From Clostridium sp. CAG:253 (GTDB lineage Bacteria; Bacillota; Clostridia; Lachnospirales; Lachnospiraceae), in contig FR887331.1 of NCBI GenBank assembly GCA_000436755.1, positions 11,022 through 51,837 on the forward strand: a stretch of DNA of 40,816 nucleotides, given 5' to 3'. A program made the translations under genes and the position numbers. Each line of letters begins with the position of its first letter. Position 1 is the stretch's first letter. Of the stretch, positions 8,726-17,712 are shown one piece after another. The notes beneath the pieces are model-generated. The model worked only from the letters and a program-made list of their open reading frames with translations, had not been told where the DNA came from and ran no database searches.

Positions 8726-9901
8726 TTATATCCTTGTCCTGATAAATGTTAACTCTCTTTTCATTTTCTTATCATCCGGATACAATTTTACATACTTTCC
8801 TGCAACACTGTACGCTTTTTTATACAGTCCCATTTTTTCATATATTATAACATTATTTTTCAACAACGACTTTTGAACCGACGTTTCTCCGAGGTCAAGA
8901 CCTTTTTGAACATAAGTAAGCGCCTGCTCATAGTCCTCAACTTCAATAAGGCAATTTGAAATCTGGACATATGCATCTATATTTTTTGTCAAATCCTCTT
9001 TTGAGATATATTCCTTAAATAATTTTTTTGCAGAATTATACTCTGACTTTGCTACATATGTCATTCCTTCAAAGTACAACGCATCTTGTTCGCCATTTTT
9101 AACCGCTTTCTTAAAAGCTGCCAGTGCATTGTCATACTCTCCAAGATAATAATATGCCTTTCCTGAAGCTATATCATGTTTCTTGTCATCGCTGTCCATG
9201 TCAATCAGCTTGTTTAGAATGCTCTTTGCAGACTCCTCATCTTTCTGAAGATTATATACATTATACAATCCAAAATATGCATCGTCACATTCTTCATCTG
9301 TGTCCATTGCTTTTGTATAATCTTTTGCAGCAGACTCATAATCTTTCACCTCTACAAATAAAGATGCTCTTGCAATGTAGGCTTTTGTATTTTTCTTGTC
9401 CGACTTTATAATCGAATCATATATTTTTTGTGCCTCAGTATAATTATCAACTGCCTGATACGACGCTGCAAGCAAGAGATTTATTTTTTCATCAAGACTG
9501 TCAACCTGTTTTATGTTTAATGCTTTTTTGCAATCCTCAATCGCCTCATCATATTTTGCAAGACCATACTTTGATATTGCATCTCCGTAATAAAGCTGTT
9601 TATTATTTGTATTTGAAATCGTATTCTCCGACTCCTGAAATGCATGTGAAAATTTCTCTACAGCCTCATCATATCTGCCCAGATAGTTATATGCCATGCC
9701 TGCACCGATATAATATTCTGCTTTGTCGGCATTCTCACTTATAGCCTCCTCAAAGCATTTTAACGCTTTCCCATAATCTTCACTTTCAATATACTCCATC
9801 CCCTTATCATATGATTTATCTGCCTTTCCGCATCCTGTAAAGAGAAATGCAGCCGTACATATAATTGCAATCTGTTTTAAAATATATTTTTTCTGTCTCA
9901 T
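8726..9901 (-). CDS. TPR-repeat lipoprotein
   Basis: The 391-residue protein starts with a basic, hydrophobic signal peptide ending in the lipobox LFTGC (Cys24), so it should be lipid-anchored on the outer face of the membrane. The rest is a tandem array of roughly ten 34-residue tetratricopeptide repeats. Their spacing is visible in repeated patterns such as YY.G.A....GRYDEA and AYIARASLFVEVKDYESAAKDY. TPR arrays mediate protein-protein contacts; the partner is unknown. I chose the ATG at 9901 because GAGG precedes it and it gives a clean signal peptide, whereas the longer frame from 9940 does not. It lies between hflX and a LytTR regulator, all on one strand. Confidence 0.85.
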   Translation of the reverse strand: MRQKKYILKQIAIICTAAFLFTGCGKADKSYDKGMEYIESEDYGKALKCFEEAISENADKAEYYIGAGMAYNYLGRYDEAVEKFSHAFQESENTISNTNNKQLYYGDAISKYGLAKYDEAIEDCKKALNIKQVDSLDEKINLLLAASYQAVDNYTEAQKIYDSIIKSDKKNTKAYIARASLFVEVKDYESAAKDYTKAMDTDEECDDAYFGLYNVYNLQKDEESAKSILNKLIDMDSDDKKHDIASGKAYYYLGEYDNALAAFKKAVKNGEQDALYFEGMTYVAKSEYNSAKKLFKEYISKEDLTKNIDAYVQISNCLIEVEDYEQALTYVQKGLDLGETSVQKSLLKNNVIIYEKMGLYKKAYSVAGKYVKLYPDDKKMKRELTFIRTRI

Positions 9902-9925
9902 CAAAATCCTCATTTCATTTTTAAA

Positions 9926-9953
9926 GCAGACTACATACAAATATATAGTCTGC
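9926..9953. terminator. Weak terminator-like hairpin after the LytTR regulator
   Basis: GCAGACTA (9926-9933) and TAGTCTGC (9946-9953) form a perfect 8-bp stem. The T tract on the minus strand is only three bases, while it is longer on the plus strand, so strong minus-strand termination is doubtful. Confidence 0.45.
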
Positions 9954-9965
9954 CTTTTATTTTAA

Positions 9966-10691
9966 TTATTGCTGCTTCAGTGAATCTTTTAAGAAATCTT
10001 CATATTTTTTTACGATAAGCTTTCTTCCGCTTTTTCTTATAGGTATCATCTTGTCATTTATCATTATGAAATCCGAGTCGACAAGTCCTGCAACGTACTG
10101 CATGTTAACAAGATAACTCTGATGGCATCTTAAAAATCTTTTATCTGCCAGTTCCTGTTCAAACACATCCAGCTTGTTATAAACTTTTACGGCTCCCTGT
10201 GTCGTAGTGTATATGTAAACAACCTTATTATCCGACTCCATGTTTATTATATCCTTATAAGGTATAATAAGTGATTTTCTTCTGGACTTAACTTCAATAA
10301 AATTCTGATTTTTCTGCGGATGTTTCTGAACATAATAATCAATAACCGCACCTATCCTTCCCGGTTCGTATGGTTTAAGCAGGTATCCCATAGCATGTAC
10401 ATCATACGCTGCTATCGCAAAGTCACTGCTGGATGTACAATAAACGATTTCAACATTTCCATCCATCTGACGTATCATTTTTCCTGTCTCAATACCGTCT
10501 ATCTCATTCATCATCACATCAAGAAAAATAAGATCATATGGATGATTTTTGTAACCTGCAACAAGTTCTTCACCGTTTAAATATGGTATTATCTCATACT
10601 CCAACCCTCTGTCAGTCATGAGGAAACCTACAATTTCCTCTAACATACTCCTGTCTATTTCACTGTCCTCACATACTGCAACTTTTATCAT
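9966..10691 (-). CDS. LytTR-family response regulator (AgrA/LytR type)
   Basis: The 241-residue protein has an N-terminal receiver domain (VAVCEDSEIDR with the acidic pair, phospho-acceptor Asp58 in DLIFLDVMM, and LLKPY with the conserved Lys). The C-terminal LytTR DNA-binding domain spans roughly residues 135-235 (SLIIPYKDIINMES, FLRCHQSYLVNMQYV, RKSGRKLIVKKYE). Such regulators bind paired direct repeats and control quorum sensing, bacteriocins or cell-wall genes. The start at 10691 has AGGAGA eight bases upstream; a longer frame to 10778 lacks a ribosome site. No histidine kinase lies next to it, so it is an orphan here. Targets are unknown; the following TPR lipoprotein gene is only 64 bp away and could be co-transcribed. 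Confidence 0.88.
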   Translation of the reverse strand: MIKVAVCEDSEIDRSMLEEIVGFLMTDRGLEYEIIPYLNGEELVAGYKNHPYDLIFLDVMMNEIDGIETGKMIRQMDGNVEIVYCTSSSDFAIAAYDVHAMGYLLKPYEPGRIGAVIDYYVQKHPQKNQNFIEVKSRRKSLIIPYKDIINMESDNKVVYIYTTTQGAVKVYNKLDVFEQELADKRFLRCHQSYLVNMQYVAGLVDSDFIMINDKMIPIRKSGRKLIVKKYEDFLKDSLKQQ

Positions 10692-10945
10692 AGATATATT
10701 CTCCTCATAAACTTCACATCTGATTATAGAATACAGAAAATAACGTACTTGGTCAAGTATTTTTACATATTTCGCCATTAAAAAGACTAAAATCGGTCAT
10801 TATTCACCCTCAACAACAAAAAATAATACTACCGATGTACTGCAGAGGTAAACAGCAGCAACACTATGTTTAAAATTTTTGCAAGTTGCAACACCACTTA
10901 TTCTGCATATACTGTAGTATTCTTAAATTTATGTGGGTGGTAGCA

Positions 10946-11809
10946 TTGAATATTTTTAATGACAAGATATATATATTTGGAGATGATGACAGACAGCGTG
11001 CCCTTTTTTCCCTTTTTCTCGAAAAAGGGTTTAATACCGCTATTTCATCCAACTGTTTTTCCGGTGAAAACAAAAAAATAAAATACTCACATTGTTTTAA
11101 TGAAAGCAAATCTTTTTCAGGAACGGATTTTCTTGTTTTTCCGATTCCTGTAAAAAAAGAAATGATAGACAATATATTTCCTTTTGCATGCAAAAATAAC
11201 TATCTTATCGGTGGACTTTTTGATAAAGAACTTATAGATTTTTGCAAATATTATGGCATAAATTATTATGATTTATACAAATCAAAAACTTTTGTGACAA
11301 ACAATTCAAAAATAACCGCCGAAGGTGCTGTTTTTAATGCGATGCATTCTTCCAAAATAACAATTTCAGGAAGTAAATGCTTAGTTATAGGATACGGCAA
11401 CTGCGGCAAAAAAATATGCAGTCTTCTCAAATGCATGAAAGCCTGTATATATGTTGTCGAAAATGATATGAAAAGTAAAAGTTTTCACACTCAGGATTTA
11501 TGCCTACGCACCAAATGCCACAATGCATTATTCTACGAAAATATAAACGATATAAAATCCATTCATAAGTTTGACTTTATATTTAACACCGCACCATCTA
11601 AAGTGCTCACACATAACATTTTAGAAAAGCTTAGCAAAAATACCACCATTATTGATATTGCGTCCGCACCCGGAGGTACTGACTTTGATTATTGTAAAAA
11701 ACATGGTATAACCGCAAAACTCTGTCCCGGTATCCCCGGAACTTATGCCCCGAAATCCGCCGCCCACATTATATTTAATGAAATTGTAAACCTAAAAAGG
11801 GAGGGTTAA
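10946..11809 (+). CDS. dpaA: Dipicolinate synthase subunit A
   Basis: The 287-residue protein is recognisable as DpaA/SpoVFA. It has an N-terminal domain (IYIFGDDDRQ), the hinge AEGAVFNAMHSSKITISGSKCLVIGYGNCGK with a Rossmann nucleotide-binding GYGNCG near residue 155, and the C-terminal signature IIDIASAPGGTDFDYCKKHGI followed by CPGIPGTYAPKSAA. With DpaB it converts a tetrahydrodipicolinate-pathway intermediate to dipicolinic acid, made in the mother cell and stored in the spore core. I chose the TTG at 10946 because GGGTGG lies five bases upstream. An in-frame ATG at 10931 has no ribosome site. It is unusually rich in Lys, Asn and Cys. dpaB follows after two bases. Confidence 0.9.
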   Translation: MNIFNDKIYIFGDDDRQRALFSLFLEKGFNTAISSNCFSGENKKIKYSHCFNESKSFSGTDFLVFPIPVKKEMIDNIFPFACKNNYLIGGLFDKELIDFCKYYGINYYDLYKSKTFVTNNSKITAEGAVFNAMHSSKITISGSKCLVIGYGNCGKKICSLLKCMKACIYVVENDMKSKSFHTQDLCLRTKCHNALFYENINDIKSIHKFDFIFNTAPSKVLTHNILEKLSKNTTIIDIASAPGGTDFDYCKKHGITAKLCPGIPGTYAPKSAAHIIFNEIVNLKREG

Positions 11810-11811
11810 AC

Positions 11812-12402
11812 TTGAATAATAAATCTCAAAAAAACAAAATAGGTTTTGCCATAACCGGTTCTTTTTGCACACACAGCAAAATCAAAAAAATAATAAATTC
11901 ACTTCACGAAAAAGAATACGAAATATTCCCGATTGTTTCATTTAACGCAGCAAACATGGACAGTCGTTTCGGAAACTGTGATGACTTTTTAAAATCCTTA
12001 GAAGAAATTACCGGCAAAGAAAACATTAAAACCATACAGAATGCCGAAACCATTGGTCCCGGAAATTTTCTTGATGCCCTTGTCATTGCTCCCTGTACCG
12101 GAAATACTCTTGCAAAACTTGCAAACGGAATAACAGACACTCCTGTTCTCATGGCTGCAAAAGCTCACCTTAGAAACGAAAAGCCACTTATCATAGCTGT
12201 CTCCACCAACGATGCAATGGGATTAAATTTCCAGAATATAGGTAAGCTTTACAATGTAAAGAATATTTATTTTGTACCGTTTTTCCAAGATAATCCTGAA
12301 AAAAAACCATGTTCACTGATTGCAAAATTTGACCTTATCGACAAAACAATAGAAGCTGCCTTAAAAGGAGGACAGCTTCAACCGGTTTTATATGAAAAAT
12401 AA
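11812..12402 (+). CDS. dpaB: Dipicolinate synthase subunit B
   Basis: This 196-residue flavoprotein-like protein matches DpaB/SpoVFB: GFAITGSFCTHSKI at the N-terminus (the phosphate-binding loop of the flavodoxin-like fold), SFNAANMDSRFG near 45, and LVIAPCTGNTLAKLANGITDTPVLMAAKAHLR near 90-120. The start is TTG, preceded by a strong GGGAGGG. It is immediately downstream of dpaA and must be co-transcribed. It converges on asnB with only 24 bp between stop codons and no clear terminator there. Confidence 0.9.
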   Translation: MNNKSQKNKIGFAITGSFCTHSKIKKIINSLHEKEYEIFPIVSFNAANMDSRFGNCDDFLKSLEEITGKENIKTIQNAETIGPGNFLDALVIAPCTGNTLAKLANGITDTPVLMAAKAHLRNEKPLIIAVSTNDAMGLNFQNIGKLYNVKNIYFVPFFQDNPEKKPCSLIAKFDLIDKTIEAALKGGQLQPVLYEK

Positions 12403-12426
12403 ATCATAAAATTATAATACGGAAAT

Positions 12427-14286
12427 TTATATCTGTATTTTTATCTTATATTTGTTCAACCAGTAATTTATCTGTATCAGATATGCAAGCATCTGTGGGC
12501 CTGCCATAAGCTGACCGTACCATGGTGCACCATAATCCTTTTCTCCTTCCATAAAGGCTGTGAGTTTTTTCTCATCTATTATCTGAAGAATTGGTGCACC
12601 ATTTTTTAAGTCATTTTTCAGACGGTTTATGAGCAGTTTTTCATAATACGGATTGTATGTCTTTGGATAAGGGCTCTTTTTTCTAAACAGGACTTCATTA
12701 GGTACACGCCCTCTCGCTGCCTGTCTTAGCACATTTTTTACCATATCGTTTCTCGCTTTCATATCCCACGGAATATTAAATACATACTGAACAAGCTGTT
12801 TATCGGCAAACGGAACTCTTGCTTCCAACCCCGAATGCATACTTGTTCTATCCATTCTGTTTAAAAGGGTCTGCATAAAAAACCTTATATTTAGATAACT
12901 TATTCTTCTTCGGTCAGCTTCAATTTTATTTTCCCACGGAAGTATATCCACCTCTTTTACGGCACTCTCATAAGCTTTTTTCACATATTCATCCATATTA
13001 AGTACCTCTAATAAATCCGGCTTCATTAGCTGTTTTCTCGGCGATAAATCAGGTGTCCACGGAAACGTATTACATTTCAAAAATTTTTCTCTGTGAAACC
13101 AAGGATACCCCCCGAATATCTCGTCAGCACATTCTCCCGTCAGCACTACCTTATGTTTTTTACTTACTTCACGGCAGAAAAATATCAATGATGAATCTAT
13201 ATCAGCCATGCATGGAAGATCATGAGAGTCAATTGACTCATATAAAAGATTTGCCTGTATCTCATAATCACAATTCAAAATTTTGTGCTCGGTTCCAAGA
13301 TAATCGACCATTTTTTTTGCATACGGAGCATCCTGTGACGGCTGAAAACTGTTTGCCTTAAAATATTTTTCATTTCCCGTAAAGTCAAATGAATATGTTG
13401 AAAGTCTTTTGCCTTCTTCCTTAAGTTTTGCCGCACATATTGATGATACAAGGCTTGAATCAATTCCCCCCGACAAAAAAGTACATATAGGCACTTCATC
13501 ATCAGATACCATCTGCCTTACAACTGCATCCTCCAGCAGATATTTTGTCTTTTCAATGGTTCTTTCATAACTGTCCTCATGATACCTGCTCTCTAACCGC
13601 CAGTATTCTTTACTAATCACACCGTATTTGCTGCATGTGAGATAATTCCCGGGTTTTAATTCCTTTATGCCTTTAAACACGGCATTTCCAGGCTGTCTGG
13701 CAGGTCCTACTCCAAACACTTCATTCAATCCGTCACGGTCTACAACCGCATCAATTTTTCCGTACTCAAAAAGAGCTTTCACTTCCGATCCAAATACAAT
13801 AGCATTGTCTTCCTTTACAAATGTATAAAATAACGGCTTTATGCCAAACTGGTCTCTGTACAGATATAATATAGCGTGACTTGAATCATATATTGCAAAT
13901 GAAAATATTCCATCAATTTTTTTTACAAATTCCGGCCCGTATTGCAAAAATAAAAGCAGTATAACTTCTGTATCCGATTTCGATTCAAAATGCCATCCTG
14001 CTCTCTTTAACTCTTTTCTTAAAATATCCGTATTGTAAATTTCTCCGTTGTAAACAATAACATAATCATTATTATTTATTGTTCTTTTCATCGGCTGTCT
14101 GCCATACTTTACATCTCTTATTGCCAGACGTGTATGTGCAAATCCGCAATGCTCCTTCAAATAAATGCCCGAATCATCAGGTCCTCTGTGATAAAGACTT
14201 TTCTTCATCTGCACAAGTATCTTTCTATATTTGTCATTTACTTCAAAATTTATATCATTCGAAAAAAAACCGGCTATTCCACACAT
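12427..14286 (-). CDS. asnB: Asparagine synthase (glutamine-hydrolysing)
   Basis: The 619-residue protein begins MCGIAGFF, so Cys2 is the N-terminal nucleophile of a class II glutaminase domain (RGPDDSG near 35, the ammonia-binding NGEIYN near 79, SKSDTEV near 102). The synthetase domain has the pyrophosphate loop LSGGIDSSL near residue 270 and the ATP-binding region GECADEIFGGYPW near 381. It makes asparagine from aspartate, glutamine and ATP. Length fits the family. GGAGG lies five bases before the ATG. Orientation is the same as the upstream dus gene, but 172 bp separate them. Some AsnB paralogues amidate cell-wall precursors or act in sporulation, which cannot be decided here. Confidence 0.92.
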   Translation of the reverse strand: MCGIAGFFSNDINFEVNDKYRKILVQMKKSLYHRGPDDSGIYLKEHCGFAHTRLAIRDVKYGRQPMKRTINNNDYVIVYNGEIYNTDILRKELKRAGWHFESKSDTEVILLLFLQYGPEFVKKIDGIFSFAIYDSSHAILYLYRDQFGIKPLFYTFVKEDNAIVFGSEVKALFEYGKIDAVVDRDGLNEVFGVGPARQPGNAVFKGIKELKPGNYLTCSKYGVISKEYWRLESRYHEDSYERTIEKTKYLLEDAVVRQMVSDDEVPICTFLSGGIDSSLVSSICAAKLKEEGKRLSTYSFDFTGNEKYFKANSFQPSQDAPYAKKMVDYLGTEHKILNCDYEIQANLLYESIDSHDLPCMADIDSSLIFFCREVSKKHKVVLTGECADEIFGGYPWFHREKFLKCNTFPWTPDLSPRKQLMKPDLLEVLNMDEYVKKAYESAVKEVDILPWENKIEADRRRISYLNIRFFMQTLLNRMDRTSMHSGLEARVPFADKQLVQYVFNIPWDMKARNDMVKNVLRQAARGRVPNEVLFRKKSPYPKTYNPYYEKLLINRLKNDLKNGAPILQIIDEKKLTAFMEGEKDYGAPWYGQLMAGPQMLAYLIQINYWLNKYKIKIQI

Positions 14287-14416
14287 AAAAACCTCCGTTC
14301 ATATACTATAAGAAAAAAACTTATTCCTGTTCACACCTCAGGTATAAACAGCAGCAAAAACTTTTCCATAACAATATATGCATCCTGAAAAATTTTTATG
14401 TGTAAAAATAAATCTG

Positions 14417-14432
14417 AATGGATTACTCCATT
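14417..14432. terminator. Weak hairpin downstream of dus
   Basis: AATGGA and TCCATT form a 6-bp stem around four bases, about 25 bp after the dus stop. The T-rich tract that follows on the minus strand is broken, so termination would be inefficient. Confidence 0.3.
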
Positions 14433-14458
14433 GCTATTTGCTTTTGACTCATGCATAA

Positions 14459-15406
14459 TCAAATTCTAAATTCACAATCACTAAATAATTTTTCTACTGC
14501 ATCCTCATACTCCGTGATTTTTTTCGATTTTCTTATCTTTTTTAAATGCTTATCCGCATTTTCAAAGTCGTTTGCAAAATATGCCCACAATTCCTTTAAT
14601 TTAAATAGGATAAATGTATCACCGTCATAAACTTCACAATATTTTTCAAATATCGTCTGATAATATTTTTTAAATATTTCCTTGTCTATAGCTCCCTTTC
14701 CTTTTATCTCGCCAAACAATCCGGGATTTGATAATATTCCCCTTCCAATCATCACACTGTCAGTTTCCTGAAATCTTTCTGCTATCAGCTCATAGTCCTC
14801 TTTTTTCTTTATATCACCGTTGTAACAGACCGGATTTTTACTCTCGCCAAGTGCATACTCAAACATCTCAAGATTAGGCTTGTTTTTGTACATATCCATC
14901 CTCGTTCTCGGATGAATAATAAGCTCATAGATAGGATACTTATTAAAAATCTCAATAAGCCTGTAAATCTCTTCCGTTTTTTCAAATCCAATTCTGGTTT
15001 TAACAGAAATCTTTATGTCGCATTCGCTGTAAATTCTGTCAAGAAATTTGTCAAGCTCATCGGGATATTTCAAAAATCCTGCTCCCCTTTTTTTGGAAAC
15101 TACTGTACCAGATGGACAGCCAAGATTTAAATTTACCTCATCATAGCCAAGTTCCCGCATCTGTTTTGATGCATTTATAAAACCATCTGCATTGTTTGCA
15201 AGAATCTGAGGAACCAAAAAAAGTTTTTCATTATTTTCCGGAAGTATATCCCTGAGTTCCTTATTTTTCATTATTCCGGACGGTCTTGTGACTACAAATG
15301 GCGAAAAAAACTTATCCGCATCATCAAAAAAATCAACATAAATATTTCTGAATATGTACCCTGCAACACCTTCCATAGGCGCAAAATAAAGTTTTTTAAC
15401 TGCCAT
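14459..15406 (-). CDS. dus: tRNA-dihydrouridine synthase
   Basis: This 315-residue protein is a FMN-dependent Dus enzyme, reducing uridines in the tRNA D-loop. Visible signatures are LYFAPMEGVAGYIFR at the N-terminus, the catalytic-Cys motif NLGCPSGTVVSKKRGAGFLK near residue 95, SVKTRIGF near 136, and IIHPRTRM near 165, then YNGDIKK and MIGRGILSNP near 195-225 for FMN binding. Its ATG overlaps the stop of the lipid-kinase gene by one base (TAATG), so the two are translationally coupled. Which tRNA position it modifies is unknown. Confidence 0.9.
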   Translation of the reverse strand: MAVKKLYFAPMEGVAGYIFRNIYVDFFDDADKFFSPFVVTRPSGIMKNKELRDILPENNEKLFLVPQILANNADGFINASKQMRELGYDEVNLNLGCPSGTVVSKKRGAGFLKYPDELDKFLDRIYSECDIKISVKTRIGFEKTEEIYRLIEIFNKYPIYELIIHPRTRMDMYKNKPNLEMFEYALGESKNPVCYNGDIKKKEDYELIAERFQETDSVMIGRGILSNPGLFGEIKGKGAIDKEIFKKYYQTIFEKYCEVYDGDTFILFKLKELWAYFANDFENADKHLKKIRKSKKITEYEDAVEKLFSDCEFRI

Positions 15407-16335
15407 TATTCTACCGTCCTCTTTGATGAAACACTTGCAAGTGCTCTCCTGTCGCAGATTATCGGAAGTGACTCTTTAATATTCTGCATATACGCATCAT
15501 TGCAGAAGCCGCCGTCCTCACCGTCAAGAGTCCACTGTACATTATCATCACTTATAATATGTAAAAAACTGCTGCTTAAATAACACATATTATCCGCATC
15601 AAGCTGTTTAGATAAAAGTGCATTCAATACCTGCTGCAATTCAATGGGATTTTTAAGGCTCTTGATAAGCAGAGCTTCAAAAAGTCCATCATCCATTTTT
15701 ATATTTTTCTTTTCATAATATTTGTAACCTGCCACAGAAACAGAATTGCTTATAAGACCTAATATAAATTCTCCCTCGATAACACCGTCATCATACTCTA
15801 TCTTCATATGATGAGGTTTTATATCCGCAATATGCTTCAGTGCTTCAATAAAATACGCTGCTTTTCCAAGTGCGTTCTTCCACTCCTGTGGCGTCTGATA
15901 TGACACCTCCGTAAATGCACCAAAACCGGCAACATATGTGAAATATCTGTCATTGAATTTTCCCATGTCACATTTGAAAACATCACCGTCCGTAATCAGA
16001 ACTGCTGCATTCTTCATAACTCTTGGAATTTTTAGACTCGCTGCAAAATCATTTACCGTTCCTGCCGGAATATATCCGCATATAGGTCTTTTTTCAAGTT
16101 TCATAAGACCTGTTGCAACCTCATTCATCGTTCCGTCTCCGCCTGAGCATACTACATAATCATACTTTTCACCTTTTTTCTCTATAACTTTTGTAGCATC
16201 CTCTCTGCCTCTTGTCGCAAAAATAGTAACCTCAAATCCTTCCTTGCAAAAGATTTGAATTATCTCTGATAATTTATTTTTAATCTGTTCTTTTCCTGCC
16301 ATCGGATTATAGATAAATAACATTTTTTTACTCAT
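15406..16335 (-). CDS. Diacylglycerol kinase-like lipid kinase (YegS/DgkB family)
   Basis: The 309-residue protein has the lipid-kinase catalytic domain: IYNPMAGKEQ near residue 9, VCSGGDGTMNEVATGLM near 62 (the GGDGT nucleotide-binding loop) and GYIPAGTVNDFA near 88. The C-terminal beta domain carries TLDGEDGG, where the family keeps a catalytic acidic residue. Soluble DgkB recycles diacylglycerol to phosphatidic acid in Gram-positive membranes; related YegS/BmrU proteins have other lipid substrates, so I leave the symbol empty. It has its own promoter at 16370-16398 and is followed by the overlapping dus gene. Confidence 0.85.
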   Translation of the reverse strand: MSKKMLFIYNPMAGKEQIKNKLSEIIQIFCKEGFEVTIFATRGREDATKVIEKKGEKYDYVVCSGGDGTMNEVATGLMKLEKRPICGYIPAGTVNDFAASLKIPRVMKNAAVLITDGDVFKCDMGKFNDRYFTYVAGFGAFTEVSYQTPQEWKNALGKAAYFIEALKHIADIKPHHMKIEYDDGVIEGEFILGLISNSVSVAGYKYYEKKNIKMDDGLFEALLIKSLKNPIELQQVLNALLSKQLDADNMCYLSSSFLHIISDDNVQWTLDGEDGGFCNDAYMQNIKESLPIICDRRALASVSSKRTVE

Positions 16336-16369
16336 GCAGTTACCTCACTTATCATCTTAGTTAAAATAG

Positions 16370-16398
16370 ATTATACCTTTATAATTTACTCTTTGCAA
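16370..16398 (-). promoter_or_regulatory. Promoter of the lipid kinase-dus unit
   Basis: On the minus strand TTGCAA (16393-16398) and a perfect TATAAT (16370-16375) are separated by 17 bp, about 35 bp before the start codon. It faces away from queA in a 123-bp divergent region. Confidence 0.75.
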
Positions 16399-16458
16399 AT
16401 GTTTTGTTCAGTGTTATCATATGTTATTAGATTAAAAAATAATAAACGGAGGTAACAA

Positions 16459-17712
16459 ATGAAAACTGCTGATTTTGCTTATGATTTGCCAGAGGAACTT
16501 ATTGCACAGGATCCTCTTTCAGACAGAGCAGCTTCAAAACTGCTTGTTATAGACAAAGTAACAGAAAAACGAACACATACGGATTTCCACCATATAGGCG
16601 ATTATCTGAATCCTGGAGACTGTCTTGTCATAAATAACACAAAAGTTATTCCTGCAAGACTTATAGGTGAGAGAGAAAATACCGGCGGCAAGGTTGAAAT
16701 ACTTCTCCTAAAAAGAAAAGAAAACAACATCTGGGAAACACTTGTAAAACCCGGAAAAAAAGCACGCATCGGTTCAAGAATAGTATTCGGTGGTGGGATA
16801 TTGAAAGCTGAAGTAGTAGACATAATTGAAGAAGGAAACCGTCTTGTGAAGTTTGAATTCGACGGAATATTTGAAGAAATCCTTGATAAACTCGGTCAGA
16901 TGCCACTTCCGCCATATATAACACATGAATTAAAAGACAAAAACATGTACCAAACGGTATATGCCAAATATGAAGGCTCTGCTGCCGCACCTACGGCAGG
17001 TCTGCACTTCACTGAAAAACTTCTTGACGACATAGAAAAAAGTGGAGTAAACATAGCAAGAGTTACACTTCATGTGGGACTTGGAACATTCAGACCCGTA
17101 AAAGTTGACGATGTCTCAAAGCATCATATGCATACCGAATTTTATCAGGTTTCAAAAGAAGCAGCCGCTACCATAAACAATACAAAGAAAAACGGTGGGA
17201 GAATAATCTGCGTCGGCACTACAAGCTGTCGTACAATCGAATCTGCATCTGACAGAAACGGCATAGTACAAGCCGGCGAAGGAGATACAAGCATATTTAT
17301 CTATCCCGGATACCGCTTCAGGGTTTTAGACGGACTTATAACAAATTTCCATCTTCCTGAGTCTACACTTCTCATGCTTGTTTCTGCACTTACCGGACGT
17401 GATAACATAATGTCTGCATATAAAGAAGCTGTTGAAATGAAATACAGATTTTTCTCTTTCGGAGATGCAATGTACACTGAAGCAAGAAGGCTTGTCTACA
17501 ATCCTGACGGAACATATAATTCACTTTACTTTGACAATAATGGAAAATTAAACATCTCTGCTGATGAGTATGACAAAGCCGAAAAAGAATATCACAGCCT
17601 GTTATTATCAGATGGGATAGACAAGGCTTGGGATACATTCCACTCTGACGAATGGAATATATCTGCCTGCGAAGAATGGTGTAAAGATAATTCAGCTAAT
17701 CATAGATTTTAA
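16459..17712 (+). CDS. queA: S-adenosylmethionine:tRNA ribosyltransferase-isomerase, with C-terminal extension
   Basis: Residues 1-340 are a complete QueA. Visible matches are [15 protein letters not shown], TRxx-type [10 protein letters not shown], the LLLKRKENN and PLPPYI region, and [18 protein letters not shown] near 171. Next come [11 protein letters not shown] near 200, [16 protein letters not shown] near 295 and FFSFGDAMY near 332, where ordinary QueA proteins end. It transfers the ribosyl part of SAM to preQ1 in tRNA, giving epoxyqueuosine. Here about 78 further residues follow, including [17 protein letters not shown] and an acidic, Trp-containing tail, making 417 instead of about 340-360. 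The final 21 bases overlap the 3' end of ispD on the other strand. GGAGG precedes the ATG. No tgt or queG is adjacent. Confidence 0.93.
   Translation: MKTADFAYDLPEELIAQDPLSDRAASKLLVIDKVTEKRTHTDFHHIGDYLNPGDCLVINNTKVIPARLIGERENTGGKVEILLLKRKENNIWETLVKPGKKARIGSRIVFGGGILKAEVVDIIEEGNRLVKFEFDGIFEEILDKLGQMPLPPYITHELKDKNMYQTVYAKYEGSAAAPTAGLHFTEKLLDDIEKSGVNIARVTLHVGLGTFRPVKVDDVSKHHMHTEFYQVSKEAAATINNTKKNGGRIICVGTTSCRTIESASDRNGIVQAGEGDTSIFIYPGYRFRVLDGLITNFHLPESTLLMLVSALTGRDNIMSAYKEAVEMKYRFFSFGDAMYTEARRLVYNPDGTYNSLYFDNNGKLNISADEYDKAEKEYHSLLLSDGIDKAWDTFHSDEWNISACEEWCKDNSANHRF

Noticed and set aside
10864..10930. Sigma-K-like -10 (CATATACTG) upstream of dpaA
   Set aside because: The final bases differ from the consensus and no AC -35 element lies at the right distance, so I do not claim a promoter.
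14321..14383. 20-codon minus-strand frame upstream of asnB with three Cys in a row
   Set aside because: Its ATG directly abuts AGG with no spacing for ribosome binding, and cysteine has no clear link to asparagine synthesis. The Cys run comes from a simple GCTGCTGTT stretch.
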